Source of the DNA: Streptomyces cinerochromogenes
GTDB lineage: Bacteria > Actinomycetota > Actinomycetes > Streptomycetales > Streptomycetaceae
DNA: 64,000 nucleotides
NCBI RefSeq assembly: GCF_014648635.1
Contig: NZ_BMRM01000001.1
Span: forward strand, 186,001 to 250,000
Direction of reading: 5' to 3'
Shown here in pieces: positions 1 through 8,097 of this stretch. Below the pieces are notes generated by a model. That model searched no databases. It was not told the origin of the DNA and saw only the letters and a program-made list of their open reading frames with translations. The first letter of the stretch is position 1; each line of letters begins with the position of its first letter. Made by a program: the position numbers and the translations under genes.

Positions 1-49
1 AGGACTCTACTGGCTGGGTGTGACAGTGCGGGATGCCGGACCGGGGGCG

Positions 50-487
50 TCAGACGTCCAGCATGCGGCGGAGCAGGTCGCGCAGGGAGCCGCGTTCGTC
101 GTCGCTCAGGGCGGCGAGCGGCTCGCGCGCGAAGTCGAGGTTCTCGCGCAGGTCCCGGGCCGTCCGGCGGCCCTCCTCGGTGGCGGCGGCCACCTTCACC
201 CGGCGGTCGGCCGGGTCGGGGCGGCGCTCCACCAGCCCGCGGGTCTCCAGGCGGTCCACGATCCCGGTCACGTTCGACGGCTCGCACTTGAGCTTCTGGG
301 CCAGCTTGCGCATGGGCAGGGGCTCCAGCGAGAGCAGGCTGAGCAGCCGGGCCTGCGGGCCGGTCAGCGAGTGCTCGGCCGCCGCCTTCTCGTAGTCCGC
401 GTAGAAGCGGGCCACGACGTCGCCGATCAGCTCCAGGACTTCCAGGGTGAGGGCGTCGGGGCGACGGTTCTTCGATGGGGTGGACAT
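50..487 (-). CDS. MarR family winged-helix transcriptional regulator
   Basis: A 145-residue MarR protein, the usual family length. The central winged helix-turn-helix spans roughly residues 55-100, with the motif LKCEPSNVTGIVDRLE as recognition helix and an R/D-rich wing (DPADRRVKV). It is transcribed divergently from the reductase at 576. The shared 88-bp gap holds two palindromes with TTCAG/CTGAA-type arms, a typical MarR operator layout, so it probably controls itself and the reductase. It lacks the N-terminal reactive cysteine of OhrR (its only Cys lies in the recognition helix), so I do not call it OhrR despite the nearby ohr gene. The ligand is unknown. The ATG at 487 has only a weak ribosome-binding site. 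Confidence 0.9.
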   Translation of the reverse strand: MSTPSKNRRPDALTLEVLELIGDVVARFYADYEKAAAEHSLTGPQARLLSLLSLEPLPMRKLAQKLKCEPSNVTGIVDRLETRGLVERRPDPADRRVKVAAATEEGRRTARDLRENLDFAREPLAALSDDERGSLRDLLRRMLDV

Positions 488-516
488 GCCGTCCAGGATA
501 GCCGGTTACTTGACAT

Positions 517-531
517 CCTGAAATATTCAGG
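517..531. promoter_or_regulatory. candidate MarR operator, palindrome 1
   Basis: CCTGAAATATTCAGG has perfect 6-bp arms around a 3-bp centre. It lies between the divergent marR-type gene and the reductase, just after a TTGACA hexamer at 510-515, so bound protein would cover the promoter. The assignment to the adjacent MarR regulator is inferred from position. Confidence 0.6.
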
Positions 532-542
532 TGCATGGTTGT

Positions 543-555
543 TTCAGGTACTGAA
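543..555. promoter_or_regulatory. candidate MarR operator, palindrome 2
   Basis: TTCAGGTACTGAA has 5-bp arms around a 3-bp centre. It shares its half-site sequence with the palindrome at 517-531, centred 25 bp upstream. It lies 20 bp before the reductase start. Two similar palindromes in one short divergent promoter suggest cooperative repression by the MarR protein. Confidence 0.5.
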
Positions 556-575
556 GTAACTGTGAAAGGCCCATC

Positions 576-1574
576 ATGATCAACCGCGAGTGGCACCTGC
601 TCAGCCGTCCCGTCGGCTGGCCCAAGCCCGAGGACTTCGCCCTGGTCGAGGCGCCGGTCCCGACCCCGGGCGAGGGTCAGGTGCTGGTGCGGAACAAGTA
701 CCTCTCCGTCGACCCGTACATGCGCGGCCGGATGAGTGACGCGAAGTCGTACATCGCCCCCTTCGAGCTGGGCAAGGCCATGCAGGGCGGCGCGGTCGGC
801 GAGGTGGTCGAGTCGAACGCCGAGGGCATCGCCGTCGGCGACCACGTCCTGCACTTCCTCGGCTGGCGCGAGTACGCGGCCGTGGACGCCCGGCACGCCG
901 TCAAGGTCGACCCCCAGGCCGCGCCCCTGTCGGCGTACCTGGGCGTCCTCGGCATGACGGGCCTCACCGCCTACGCCGGCCTGCTGCGCACCGCCTCCTT
1001 CAAGGAGGGCGACGCCGTCTTCGTCTCCGGCGCGGCCGGGGCCGTGGGCAGCCAGGTGGGCCAGATCGCCAGGCTCAAGGGCGCCTCCCGGGTCATCGGC
1101 TCGGCCGGCTCCGACGAGAAGGTCAAGCTGCTGGTGGACGAGTACGGCTTCGACGCCGCGTTCAACTACAAGAACGGCCCGGTCGCCGAGCAGCTGCGCG
1201 AGGCGGCGCCCGACGGCATCGACGTCTACTTCGACAACGTCGGCGGGGACCACCTGGAGGCCGCCATCGGCTCCCTGAACGAGGGCGGCCGGATCGCGGT
1301 CTGCGGCATGATCTCGGTCTACAACAACACCCGGCCCGCCCCCGGCCCGAAGAACCTGGCCCGCCTCATCCAGACCCGCGGCCGGATCGAGGGCTTCCTG
1401 GTCGGCGACCACTACGACCTGCAGCCGCAGTTCGTCCAGGAGGTCGGGCCGTGGGTCGCCTCGGGCGCGCTGAAGTACCGGGAGACCGTGGTCGAGGGCA
1501 TCGAGAACAACCTGGAGGCGTTCCTCGGGGTCCTGCGCGGCGACAACGTCGGCAAGATGGTCGTCAAGCTCTAG
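576..1574 (+). CDS. NADP-dependent oxidoreductase, CurA/leukotriene-B4-dehydrogenase-like MDR family
   Basis: A 332-residue medium-chain reductase of the zinc-free branch, which reduces the double bond of alpha,beta-unsaturated carbonyl compounds with NADPH. The N-terminal GroES-like half carries SVDPYMRGRM near residue 46, typical of the CurA/prostaglandin-reductase branch. The Rossmann half begins near residue 145 with the nucleotide-binding motif AAGAVGSQVGQ, and YFDNVGG follows near residue 216. No zinc-ligand cysteines are present. The ATG at 576 follows a GAAAGG ribosome-binding site. The divergent MarR gene and the two palindromes upstream suggest induction by an electrophile or phenolic ligand; this is inference. 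Confidence 0.9.
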   Translation: MINREWHLLSRPVGWPKPEDFALVEAPVPTPGEGQVLVRNKYLSVDPYMRGRMSDAKSYIAPFELGKAMQGGAVGEVVESNAEGIAVGDHVLHFLGWREYAAVDARHAVKVDPQAAPLSAYLGVLGMTGLTAYAGLLRTASFKEGDAVFVSGAAGAVGSQVGQIARLKGASRVIGSAGSDEKVKLLVDEYGFDAAFNYKNGPVAEQLREAAPDGIDVYFDNVGGDHLEAAIGSLNEGGRIAVCGMISVYNNTRPAPGPKNLARLIQTRGRIEGFLVGDHYDLQPQFVQEVGPWVASGALKYRETVVEGIENNLEAFLGVLRGDNVGKMVVKL

Positions 1575-1668
1575 CCTTCACGGAATTTTCGACATGCGGT
1601 AACTTCTTTCCGAAATCCGTCGCGATCGTGGGCGCGAGTCGCGGCGGACCGAGGAGGAAGACAACCGC

Positions 1669-2088
1669 ATGCCCATCACGCAGTCCGACGTCCTGTACAC
1701 CGCCGTCGCCACCGCCGAGAACGGCCGGGACGGGCGGGTCGCCACGGACGACGGCCGACTCGACGTCGTCGTCAACCCGCCGAAGGAGATGGGCGGCAGC
1801 GGGTCCGGGACCAACCCGGAGCAGCTGTTCGCCGCGGGATACTCCGCTTGCTTCCAGGGGGCGCTGGGTGTTGTCGCCCGCGCCGAGGGGGCCGACGTCT
1901 CCGGGTCGACCGTCACCGCGAAGGTCGGGATCGGCAAGAACGACGACGGGTTCGGGATCATCGTGGAGATCTCCGCGAACATTCCGAACGTCGACGCGGC
2001 GACCGCGAGGAGCCTGGTCGAGAAGGCCCACCAGGTGTGCCCCTACTCGAAGGCGACTCGGGGCGACATCACCGTGACGCTGGTCTGA
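1669..2088 (+). CDS. ohr: organic hydroperoxide resistance protein Ohr (OsmC/Ohr family)
   Basis: A 139-residue Ohr peroxidase that reduces organic hydroperoxides with a pair of active-site cysteines, found in YSACFQGAL (near residue 62) and VCPYSKATRG (near residue 127). An Arg and a Glu earlier in the fold complete the site in this family. The length is standard. The ATG at 1669 follows a strong GAGGAGGAAG ribosome-binding site. In most bacteria ohr is paired with the redox MarR regulator OhrR, but none is adjacent: the MarR protein at 50-487 lacks the OhrR cysteine. A strong intrinsic terminator follows. Confidence 0.95.
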   Translation: MPITQSDVLYTAVATAENGRDGRVATDDGRLDVVVNPPKEMGGSGSGTNPEQLFAAGYSACFQGALGVVARAEGADVSGSTVTAKVGIGKNDDGFGIIVEISANIPNVDAATARSLVEKAHQVCPYSKATRGDITVTLV

Positions 2089-2110
2089 CCTTCGTCGTTC
2101 CTTACATCGG

Positions 2111-2145
2111 CAGCCGCACCCTTGGACGTGGGGTGCGGCTGTTTT
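2111..2145 (+). terminator. Rho-independent terminator of ohr
   Basis: Perfect 11-bp GC-rich stem (2111-2121 with 2131-2141), 9-nt loop and a TTTT tract at 2142-2145, starting 22 bp after the ohr stop codon. A textbook intrinsic terminator. Confidence 0.92.
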
Positions 2146-2201
2146 CTGGCCGGGGGGGCGTCTGCCGGGTGCTCTGCCGTTTCCGGGTGCCGGCTGTTCG
2201 G

Positions 2202-2229
2202 GGCTGGTCGCGCAGTTCCCCGCGCCCCT
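2202..2229. repeat. 28-bp dispersed Streptomyces repeat, copy 1
   Basis: The 28 bases starting GGCTGGTCGCGCAGTTCC and ending CGCGCCCCT match exactly those at 25459-25486. I recognise the core from many Streptomyces intergenic regions (memory, unchecked). This copy directly abuts the stop codon of the minus-strand serine hydrolase, at a convergent junction with ohr. Confidence 0.8.
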
Positions 2230-3390
2230 TCAGGGCGCTGCCAGAGCTGCCTGCTGGACGGTGGCCGCAAACCTGTTGTTCTCCGGTGCCGCTCCTCCCG
2301 GGAACGCGAACCTGCGCCTCGTGTAGCCGTAGGCGATCCCGCTGTGCGGGTCGGCGAAGGCCTGCACCCCGTTCGCGCCGCTGTGGCCGACGGTCTTGGC
2401 GCCCAGGAAGGGGTGCCAGTTGTCGGAGGTCGCCTGGAAGCCGAGACCGAAGGACTTGTGGGTGCGGGCCACGAGGTCGTGGCCCGTGGAGTGGATCTGG
2501 GCGAACTCCGCCAGCGTGTCCTCCTTCAGCAGCGGTGCCCTGCCGTCCACCTCGCTGATCATGGCGGCGTACATGGCCGCCAGGCCGCGCGCCGAGCCGA
2601 CACCGCCCACCGACGCCGGGCCCTTGGCGCGGACCAGCCGCTCGTTCGGCAGGTTCTCCAGGTCGGTGGGGTCCGTGCCGTGCCGGTTGAAGGCGATCGA
2701 GGCGAGGGTGTGCGGACCGGTCGGTACGGCGTCGAGCTGCGCCTGCTGCGCGGGGGTCGGCAGCATCGGCTGGACCGTGCGGAAGCGGGGCTCGTGCGCG
2801 GCCGGCAGGCCCAGGTACAGGTCGAGGCCGTGCGGGGCGCGGATCCGCTCCTCGTAGACCTCCTGGAGCGTGCGGCCCGTCGCCCGGCGGACGACCTCGC
2901 CGGTCAGCGCGCCGATCACCAGCGCGTGGTAGCCGAAGGCCGTGCCCGGCCGCCAGAAGGGCCGCTGGTCCGCGAGGCGCTCGGCGATCATCCGGTCGTC
3001 GGCCAGTTCGGCGAGGGTGAAGCCGGTGTCGGTACCGACCAGCCCGGCGCGGTGCGCGAGCAGGTCCCGCAGGGTCAGCGCGCCCTTGCCCTCGGCGGCG
3101 AACTCCGGCCAGTAGTAGGTGACTTTGCGGTCCGGCTCCAGCGTGCCGTCCTGCACGAGCAGCGCCGCGACCAGGTGCGCCGCGCCCTTCGTGGCCGAGT
3201 ACACGGCGTACAGCGAGTCACCCGCCACGCCCGCGCCCGCCCACAGGTCCACGACCCTGCGACCGTGGACGTACGCGCACAACTGGCCCTCGTAGTCCTC
3301 CCGTTCGCCGGCGACGAAGGCGGCGAACTCCTCGCGCACCGGCTCGAAGCCCTCGGCGACCGCGCCCTGTACGGTGATCTCCCGCGTCAT
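2230..3390 (-). CDS. serine hydrolase, class C beta-lactamase/EstB-like family
   Basis: A 386-residue penicillin-binding-like hydrolase. The catalytic tetrad SATK (in YSATKGAAH, near residue 68) is the SxxK nucleophile motif; FGYHALV near residue 165 supplies the YxN-type tyrosine; HSGANG near residue 335 replaces the KTG box. Family members are esterases or beta-lactamase-like proteins, and the substrate cannot be told from sequence. No signal peptide is seen, so it is probably cytoplasmic. I chose the ATG at 3390 because it follows GGAGAGCGG directly; a longer reading from 3438 has no such site. The gene is flanked downstream by a 28-bp dispersed repeat. Confidence 0.88.
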   Translation of the reverse strand: MTREITVQGAVAEGFEPVREEFAAFVAGEREDYEGQLCAYVHGRRVVDLWAGAGVAGDSLYAVYSATKGAAHLVAALLVQDGTLEPDRKVTYYWPEFAAEGKGALTLRDLLAHRAGLVGTDTGFTLAELADDRMIAERLADQRPFWRPGTAFGYHALVIGALTGEVVRRATGRTLQEVYEERIRAPHGLDLYLGLPAAHEPRFRTVQPMLPTPAQQAQLDAVPTGPHTLASIAFNRHGTDPTDLENLPNERLVRAKGPASVGGVGSARGLAAMYAAMISEVDGRAPLLKEDTLAEFAQIHSTGHDLVARTHKSFGLGFQATSDNWHPFLGAKTVGHSGANGVQAFADPHSGIAYGYTRRRFAFPGGAAPENNRFAATVQQAALAAP

Positions 3391-3580
3391 CCGCTCTCCT
3401 TGACCATCCGCTGCTCGCTGCTCCACCTGGCACCACACCCGTCCCTGCCTCGGGCGTTCCCGACAGCGGTACGGCGGGACGTGCCTGTTCGACTCAACCC
3501 CTCCGAGGGCCGGCAGGTGTCACGGATGCCCCGGATGGCCGGTGGGACGGTGCGGCACGGGGTGCGCCGGGGTGTGCTCC

Positions 3581-3656
3581 AGGTGCACCCGGATGCCGTC
3601 AGGCGCGGTCGGGTGCGGCCGGGTGCACGGGGTGCACGGGGTGCGCTCAGGTGCAC
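3581..3656. repeat. cluster of GGTGCAC-type short repeats
   Basis: The heptamer GGTGCAC or near variants recurs at least five times, often separated by GGG runs, just downstream of and overlapping the 3' end of the minus-strand gene at 3647-4603. GGTGCACC is self-complementary, so the transcript could fold into hairpins. No function is known to me. Confidence 0.5.
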
Positions 3657-4603
3657 CACCACAGGAAGCGGTCGCAGGTCTTGGTGGGCGTCGGCTCGGG
3701 AGCGGGGGCGGAGGTCGTCGGGGCCGCGGTGGGGGTGGCGGGCTGGGTGGGAGCGGGGGCGGCGGGGCTCGCCGGGGTCGTGCCGGAACCGGCCGGGGAC
3801 GACTGCTGGACCTCGTCGGTCTTGTCGGCGGCAGGGGAGGCGGAGTCCTTGTCCTTGGGGGACTTCGAGGCGGACGCGGAGGCCGAGGCGTCGGCGGAGG
3901 CGGAGGAGTCGCCCGGGCGCGGGGCGGCGCCGGAGGTGGCGCCGACCGGGTCGGCGGTGGTGCCGCCCGGCGCGCCGGAGGCGGCGCCGCCGTCGGCGGT
4001 GGTGTCCCCGGCGGGGGCCGGGGTGTCGCTGGAGAACGGCGAGAAGGGCGCGTCGGTGCCGAGTTCGGCGAGGCTCAGTCCGCCGGCCGCGAGCACGAAA
4101 CCGGCCGCGATCAGGACGGTACGGCGACGGCGGCGACGGTGCACGGCGGCCTTGCGGTCCCGCCGGCTCGCCCCCGCGCGGGCGGCGCGCCGGCCGACGG
4201 GAGCGTCGTCGTCGGAGGCCTCGCCGTCCCCCTCGGAACCGTCCTCGTACTCGTCCTCGTAGGCGTTCCCGGACTCGTCCTCGTACGCGTCCCCGGACTC
4301 GTCCTCGTGCGCGTCACGGGCGGGCTCCTCCAGCCGGTCCGGTCCCTCGCCGAGCCCGTCGCGAGGCCCGGCGTGCGCCTGCTCGTACGACGGCTCGTAC
4401 GGCTGCTGATACAGCCGCTCGTACGACGACTCGTGCGGCTGCCCGTACGCCCCCTCCCCGTACCCCGCGGGCGTCTGCGCGTACGCGTGCGCGTGGGTGG
4501 CCGGCGCGGCCGTGGTGACGGCGAGGCGGTCGGCCGGTGTTCCGCACCCGGGGCAGGCCAGGGCGCCATTGAGGTGCCGTTGGCACGGGGGGCAGTAGTC
4601 CAT
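3647..4603 (-). CDS. SCO2400-family zinc-ribbon membrane protein
   Basis: A 318-residue protein beginning MDYCPPCQRHLNG, with a CxxC...CxxC zinc ribbon at residues 4-22. A low-complexity Tyr/Glu/Asp stretch follows (repeats like DAYEDESGN, residues ~50-125), then a basic RRRRRRT stop-transfer region, one membrane segment near residues 164-182 (IAAGFVLAAGGLSLAELG), and an extracellular Ala/Ser/Thr/Pro-rich tail ending in WWCT. This N-terminus is what I remember as the SCO2400 family of Streptomyces. Function is unknown. The topology is a cytoplasmic zinc ribbon with a wall-spanning disordered tail. The start has a weak ribosome-binding site but the Cys motif fixes it. Confidence 0.8.
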   Translation of the reverse strand: MDYCPPCQRHLNGALACPGCGTPADRLAVTTAAPATHAHAYAQTPAGYGEGAYGQPHESSYERLYQQPYEPSYEQAHAGPRDGLGEGPDRLEEPARDAHEDESGDAYEDESGNAYEDEYEDGSEGDGEASDDDAPVGRRAARAGASRRDRKAAVHRRRRRRTVLIAAGFVLAAGGLSLAELGTDAPFSPFSSDTPAPAGDTTADGGAASGAPGGTTADPVGATSGAAPRPGDSSASADASASASASKSPKDKDSASPAADKTDEVQQSSPAGSGTTPASPAAPAPTQPATPTAAPTTSAPAPEPTPTKTCDRFLWWCT

Positions 4604-4719
4604 GACGCGGGAAGACTAGAGTCCGCGCGGGACACGGTTCCAGGCGCCGCTGTGAAGGTTTCGTGCGAGATCGAAAGAGTTCTCGAAAGCCTTGCCGAAA
4701 CCGTTACCTGTTCGACCCA

Positions 4720-4749
4720 TTGACACCCCCGCCGGACCATCCTTACTGT
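4720..4749 (+). promoter_or_regulatory. sigma-70-type promoter of the dehydratase operon
   Basis: TTGACA (4720-4725), an 18-bp spacer and TACTGT (4744-4749), a good match to a vegetative promoter. Transcription would start near 4756, just before the operator-like site at 4771-4786. Confidence 0.6.
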
Positions 4750-4759
4750 CACGCCAGCA

Positions 4760-4778
4760 TTTCGAACGTGTGACGAAA
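4760..4778. promoter_or_regulatory. TTTCG...CGAAA inverted repeat in the dehydratase leader
   Basis: TTTCG (4760-4764) and CGAAA (4774-4778) form a 5-bp-arm inverted repeat spaced by 9 bp. It begins at the predicted transcription start and overlaps the IclR-like site at 4771-4786. It may be part of a compound operator. Confidence 0.4.
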
Positions 4779-4786
4779 TCTCGAAC
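4771..4786 (-). promoter_or_regulatory. IclR-type operator candidate, site D
   Basis: On the minus strand this reads GTTCGAGATTTCGTCA, matching site C in front of the IclR gene at 13 of 16 positions. It lies 18 nt upstream of the dehydratase start, downstream of the predicted transcription start, fitting a roadblock-type repressor site. Confidence 0.5.
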
Positions 4787-4804
4787 AGCTGAGGGGCAAC
4801 TGCC

Positions 4805-5968
4805 GTGCGCATCACCGGAATCAGCACGCACGTGGTCGGCACGCCGTGGCGCAACCTGACCTACGTCCAGGTGCACACCGACGAGGGGATCACGGGAGTC
4901 GGCGAGACCCGGATGCTCGGTCACACCGACGCGCTGATCGGCTATCTGAAGGAGGCCGAGGCCAACCACATTCTCGGATCGGACCCGTTCGCTGTCGAGG
5001 ACCTGGTCCGCCGCATGAAGTACGGCGACTACGGCCGGGCCGGCGAGATCGTCATGTCCGGCATCGCGGTCGTCGAGATGGCCTGCTGGGACATCAAGGG
5101 CAAGGCGCTGGGCGTCCCGGTCTGGCAGCTGCTCGGCGGGAAGGTGACCGACAAGGTCAAGGCGTACGCCAACGGGTGGTACACGACCGAGCGAACGCCC
5201 GAGGCGTACCACAAGGCCGCCCAAGGGGTGATGGAGCGCGGTTACCGGGCGCTGAAGATCGACCCCTTCGGCACCGGGCACTTCGAGCTGGACCACGAGC
5301 AGACCCTGTACGCCGTCTCGCTCATCGAGGCCGTGCGGGACGCCATCGGCCCCGAGGCCGAGCTGATGCTGGAGATGCACGGCCGCTTCTCCCCCGCCAC
5401 CGCCGTCCGGCTGGCCAAGGAGATGGCCCCCTTCAAGCCCGCGTGGCTGGAGGAGCCGGTGCCGCCGGAGAACCTGAAGGCGCTGGAGAAGGTCGCCGCC
5501 AAGGTGGACCTCCCGGTGGCCACCGGTGAGCGCATCCACGACCGGATCGAGTTCCGCGAGCTGTTCGACAGCCAGTCCGTGGACATCATCCAGCCCGACG
5601 TCGGCCACATCGGCGGCATCTGGGAGACCCGGAAGCTGGCCGCCACCGCCGAGACGCACTACATGCTGGTCGCCCCGCACAACGTGGGCGGGTCGGTGCT
5701 CACCGCCGCCTCCCTCCAGGTCGGGTTCACCTCCCCGAACTTCAAGATCCTCGAGCACTTCAACGACTTCGCGGACGCGGAGATCAAGAAGGTGGTCAAG
5801 GGGGCGCCGCAGGTGAACCCGGAGGACGGCTGCTTCCACCTGTCCGACGCGCCCGGTCTCGGTGTCGAGCTGGACGTCGACGCGGCGGCGGAGTTCCCGC
5901 AGCAGCAGGCCCGGTTCGACCTGTGGGCCGAGGGCTGGGAGCAGCGCAGGCCGAAGGGCACGAAGTGA
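4805..5968 (+). CDS. enolase-superfamily sugar-acid dehydratase (galactonate dehydratase-like)
   Basis: A 387-residue member of the mandelate racemase/muconate lactonizing branch, which dehydrates aldonates such as D-galactonate to 2-keto-3-deoxy acids. Visible catalytic elements: KIDPFG (Lys151), MLEMHGRF (Glu190, His192), LEEP (Glu216-217), TGERIH (Glu242) and APHNVGG (His292). They form the barrel's Mg ligands and acid/base residues. The exact substrate is not certain; galactonate, arabinonate and related acids are possible. The GTG at 4805 follows GAGGGG. The gene overlaps the next dehydrogenase by GTGA, so the two are translationally coupled. A clear promoter and an IclR-like site lie upstream. 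Confidence 0.85.
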   Translation: MRITGISTHVVGTPWRNLTYVQVHTDEGITGVGETRMLGHTDALIGYLKEAEANHILGSDPFAVEDLVRRMKYGDYGRAGEIVMSGIAVVEMACWDIKGKALGVPVWQLLGGKVTDKVKAYANGWYTTERTPEAYHKAAQGVMERGYRALKIDPFGTGHFELDHEQTLYAVSLIEAVRDAIGPEAELMLEMHGRFSPATAVRLAKEMAPFKPAWLEEPVPPENLKALEKVAAKVDLPVATGERIHDRIEFRELFDSQSVDIIQPDVGHIGGIWETRKLAATAETHYMLVAPHNVGGSVLTAASLQVGFTSPNFKILEHFNDFADAEIKKVVKGAPQVNPEDGCFHLSDAPGLGVELDVDAAAEFPQQQARFDLWAEGWEQRRPKGTK

Positions 5969-6969
5969 GTTCCCAGGTTCTGGTCGAGGCGCCGGGCGTG
6001 CACCGGGTCGAGGCCCACACGCCCCGGGAGCCCGGTCCCGGCGAGGCGCTGGTCGCGGTGCACGCGGCCGGCATCTGCGGCAGCGACCGCGAGGTGTACC
6101 AGGGCAACCGGCCGGAAGGGTACGTGCGGTATCCGCTCACCCCCGGGCACGAGTGGTCGGGGACGGTCGCGGCGGTGGGCGCCGGGGTGCCCGGCTCGCT
6201 CGTCGGCCGCAAGGTCGTCGGCGAGGGCTTCCGCAACTGCCAGGTGTGCGAGCGCTGCCACGCGGGCGAGACCACGCTGTGCTCGGCCGGGTACGAGGAG
6301 ACCGGGTTCACCCAGCCCGGCGCCATGGCGGCCACCCTCACCCTGCCCGCCCGGCTGCTGCACGTCCTGCCGGACGACGCCGACCTGACGGCCGCCGCGC
6401 TGCTGGAGCCGGCCGCCTGCATCGCCGCCGCCGCGCTGAAGGCGAACGCCCGGCCGGGCGAGCGGGTGGCGGTGGTCGGCACGGGCACGCTGGGCATGTT
6501 CGCGGTGCAGTTCCTGAAGGCCGTCTCGCCGGTGGAGCTGCTGGTCGTGGGCACGCGGGGGGACCGCGAGGCGCTGTCCCGGCAGTTCGGGGCGAGCGAC
6601 TTCCGGCTGCGGGACGAGAAGCTGCCCGACGACTTCGACGTGGTCATCGAGACCGCCGGGTCGGCCTCCGCCGCCCGCACCGCCGCGGCGCTGCTGCGGC
6701 GCGGCGGGCGCCTGGTCCTCACGGGGATCCCGGCGCCGGGCGCGGACGGGCTCGACCCGACCGACCTGGTCGTACGGCAGCTGGAGGTGCACACCGTCTT
6801 CGGGGCGCCGCCGGACGCCTGGGCGCACGCCGTGCGGGTGTTCGGCGCCGGACTGCTGGACCCGCTGCCGCTGGTCACGCACGAGTTGCCGCTGACCGAG
6901 TTCCCGCGGGCGATCGAGCTGGTGGGAGCCGGTGATCCCCAGGTGGGCAAGGTGCTGCTCCGCCCCTGA
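5965..6969 (+). CDS. zinc-binding alcohol/sugar dehydrogenase (MDR family)
   Basis: A 334-residue zinc-dependent dehydrogenase. Catalytic zinc ligands are in GICGSD (near residue 36) and GHEW (near residue 62); the structural zinc loop is CQVCERCHAGETTLC (residues ~92-106). The Rossmann motif VVGTGTLG follows near residue 170. It would oxidise a polyol, aldose or hydroxy acid with NAD(P). The start GTG overlaps the dehydratase stop (GTGA). Genome context (dehydratase upstream, lactonase elsewhere in the putative regulon) suggests a role in oxidative aldose or aldonate catabolism; the substrate is inferred only. A long perfect hairpin terminates the pair. Confidence 0.85.
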   Translation: MSSQVLVEAPGVHRVEAHTPREPGPGEALVAVHAAGICGSDREVYQGNRPEGYVRYPLTPGHEWSGTVAAVGAGVPGSLVGRKVVGEGFRNCQVCERCHAGETTLCSAGYEETGFTQPGAMAATLTLPARLLHVLPDDADLTAAALLEPAACIAAAALKANARPGERVAVVGTGTLGMFAVQFLKAVSPVELLVVGTRGDREALSRQFGASDFRLRDEKLPDDFDVVIETAGSASAARTAAALLRRGGRLVLTGIPAPGADGLDPTDLVVRQLEVHTVFGAPPDAWAHAVRVFGAGLLDPLPLVTHELPLTEFPRAIELVGAGDPQVGKVLLRP

Positions 6970-6971
6970 CC

Positions 6972-7030
6972 GTACGCCGGTCAGGGCGTGACCTGACGGC
7001 GCCCTGACCGGCGTACACCCAGCGCTTTTT
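6972..7030 (+). terminator. 17-bp perfect hairpin terminator
   Basis: Perfect 17-bp inverted repeat (6972-6988 with 7000-7016) with an 11-nt loop, starting 2 bp after the dehydrogenase stop. A TTTTT run lies 9 nt further on. It ends the dehydratase-dehydrogenase operon and separates it from the importer operon. Confidence 0.85.
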
Positions 7031-7052
7031 CACACCCAGAGCCGCGAACCTT

Positions 7053-7068
7053 GTCCGATATACCGAAC
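7053..7068 (+). promoter_or_regulatory. IclR-type operator candidate, site A
   Basis: GTCCGATATACCGAAC is a near-perfect 16-bp palindrome, 23 nt upstream of the first gene of the monosaccharide importer operon. It differs at 3 of 16 positions from site B in front of the arabinofuranosidase gene. Confidence 0.65.
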
Positions 7069-7091
7069 ACTCAGGACCCTAAGGACAGCTT

Positions 7092-8060
7092 GTGACCGAC
7101 GCTTCCGTCCCGGCAGCCCGCAGGCCCGGCGAGCAGGTGCTCGCCGCACTCGGCCTCGGCGCGCCCGCACTCGACCCCGCCGACGCCTCCGCCCACACCT
7201 TCCCGGGCGGCGGCCGCTGGCGCACCGAGATCCCCTCGTGCGAGGGTCCCGAAGCGCTGGCGGTCGTCCTCAAGGAGGCCTCCCGCCTCGATGTGCCGAT
7301 CCACCGGATCAGCCAGGGCAGCGGTGTGTGGATGCTCACCGACGCCGAGATCACCGAGATGGTCGACGCCACCGCCGAACGCGACATCGAACTCTGCCTG
7401 TTCACCGGTCCGCGCGGCACCTGGGACATCGGCGGCTCGGTGCGGTCCGACTCGCGGGGGGCCGGACTGCGCGCCCGGGGCCACGACGCGGTCGCCGGCT
7501 GTGTGGAGGACGCCGTCCGGGCCACCGAGCTGGGGGTCAAGTGCCTGCTCGTCGCCGACGAGGGCGTGCTGTGGACCCTGCACCGGGCCCGTGAGGCCGG
7601 CATCATCCCGGCCGACACCACGCTGAAGGTCTCGGCGCTCATCGGCCCGGTCAACCCGTCCTCGTACGCCGTCTACGAGCGGCTCGGCGCCGACTCCGTC
7701 AACGTCCCCAGCGATCTGACGCTGGACCACCTCACCGAGATCCGGCGGGTCTCCGGCGCCCCCATGGACATGTACATCGAGGCGCCCGACGACCTCGGCG
7801 GCTACGTCCGGATGTACGAGGTCGCCGAGCTGATCCGGCGCGGCGCACCGCTCTACCTGAAGTTCGGTCTCTCCAAGGCCCCCGGCATCTACCCGTGGGG
7901 CACCCACCTCAGGGACGTGACCCTGGACACCGCCCGGGAGCGGGTGCGGCGCGGCCGGCTCGCCCTGGACCTGCTCGCCCGGCACGGCGCGGACGGCGAC
8001 ATGGCGCCGCTCGGCTCCCGGTTGCCCGGAACGCTCCACCGCTTCCCCGTCACCGCGTGA
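7092..8060 (+). CDS. barrel-type protein resembling the peptidase U32 family, sugar operon member
   Basis: A 322-residue soluble protein without signal peptide. The alternation of short strands and helices ([51 protein letters not shown]) reads like a TIM barrel. The segment on positions at which a Leu-Gly-Ala-Asp strand precedes [12 protein letters not shown] recalls peptidase U32 proteins. I am not sure of that family, and no catalytic residues can be assigned. It is the first gene of the ChvE-type importer operon, directly behind an IclR-like operator, so a role in sugar or sugar-acid metabolism is more likely than proteolysis. GTG at 7092 follows AAGGA. Confidence 0.7.
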   Translation: MTDASVPAARRPGEQVLAALGLGAPALDPADASAHTFPGGGRWRTEIPSCEGPEALAVVLKEASRLDVPIHRISQGSGVWMLTDAEITEMVDATAERDIELCLFTGPRGTWDIGGSVRSDSRGAGLRARGHDAVAGCVEDAVRATELGVKCLLVADEGVLWTLHRAREAGIIPADTTLKVSALIGPVNPSSYAVYERLGADSVNVPSDLTLDHLTEIRRVSGAPMDMYIEAPDDLGGYVRMYEVAELIRRGAPLYLKFGLSKAPGIYPWGTHLRDVTLDTARERVRRGRLALDLLARHGADGDMAPLGSRLPGTLHRFPVTA

Positions 8061-8097
8061 CCCCTCTCAACGACGAGAAGAACAAGGACTGATCCCC

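Noticed and set aside
50..487. MarR protein considered as OhrR because ohr is close
   Set aside because: No N-terminal redox cysteine; the palindromes lie at the reductase promoter, not at ohr.
2122..4518. Long plus-strand frame opposite the serine hydrolase and SCO2400-family genes
   Set aside because: Arg/Gly/Pro-rich composition without motifs; both minus-strand genes have good family matches.
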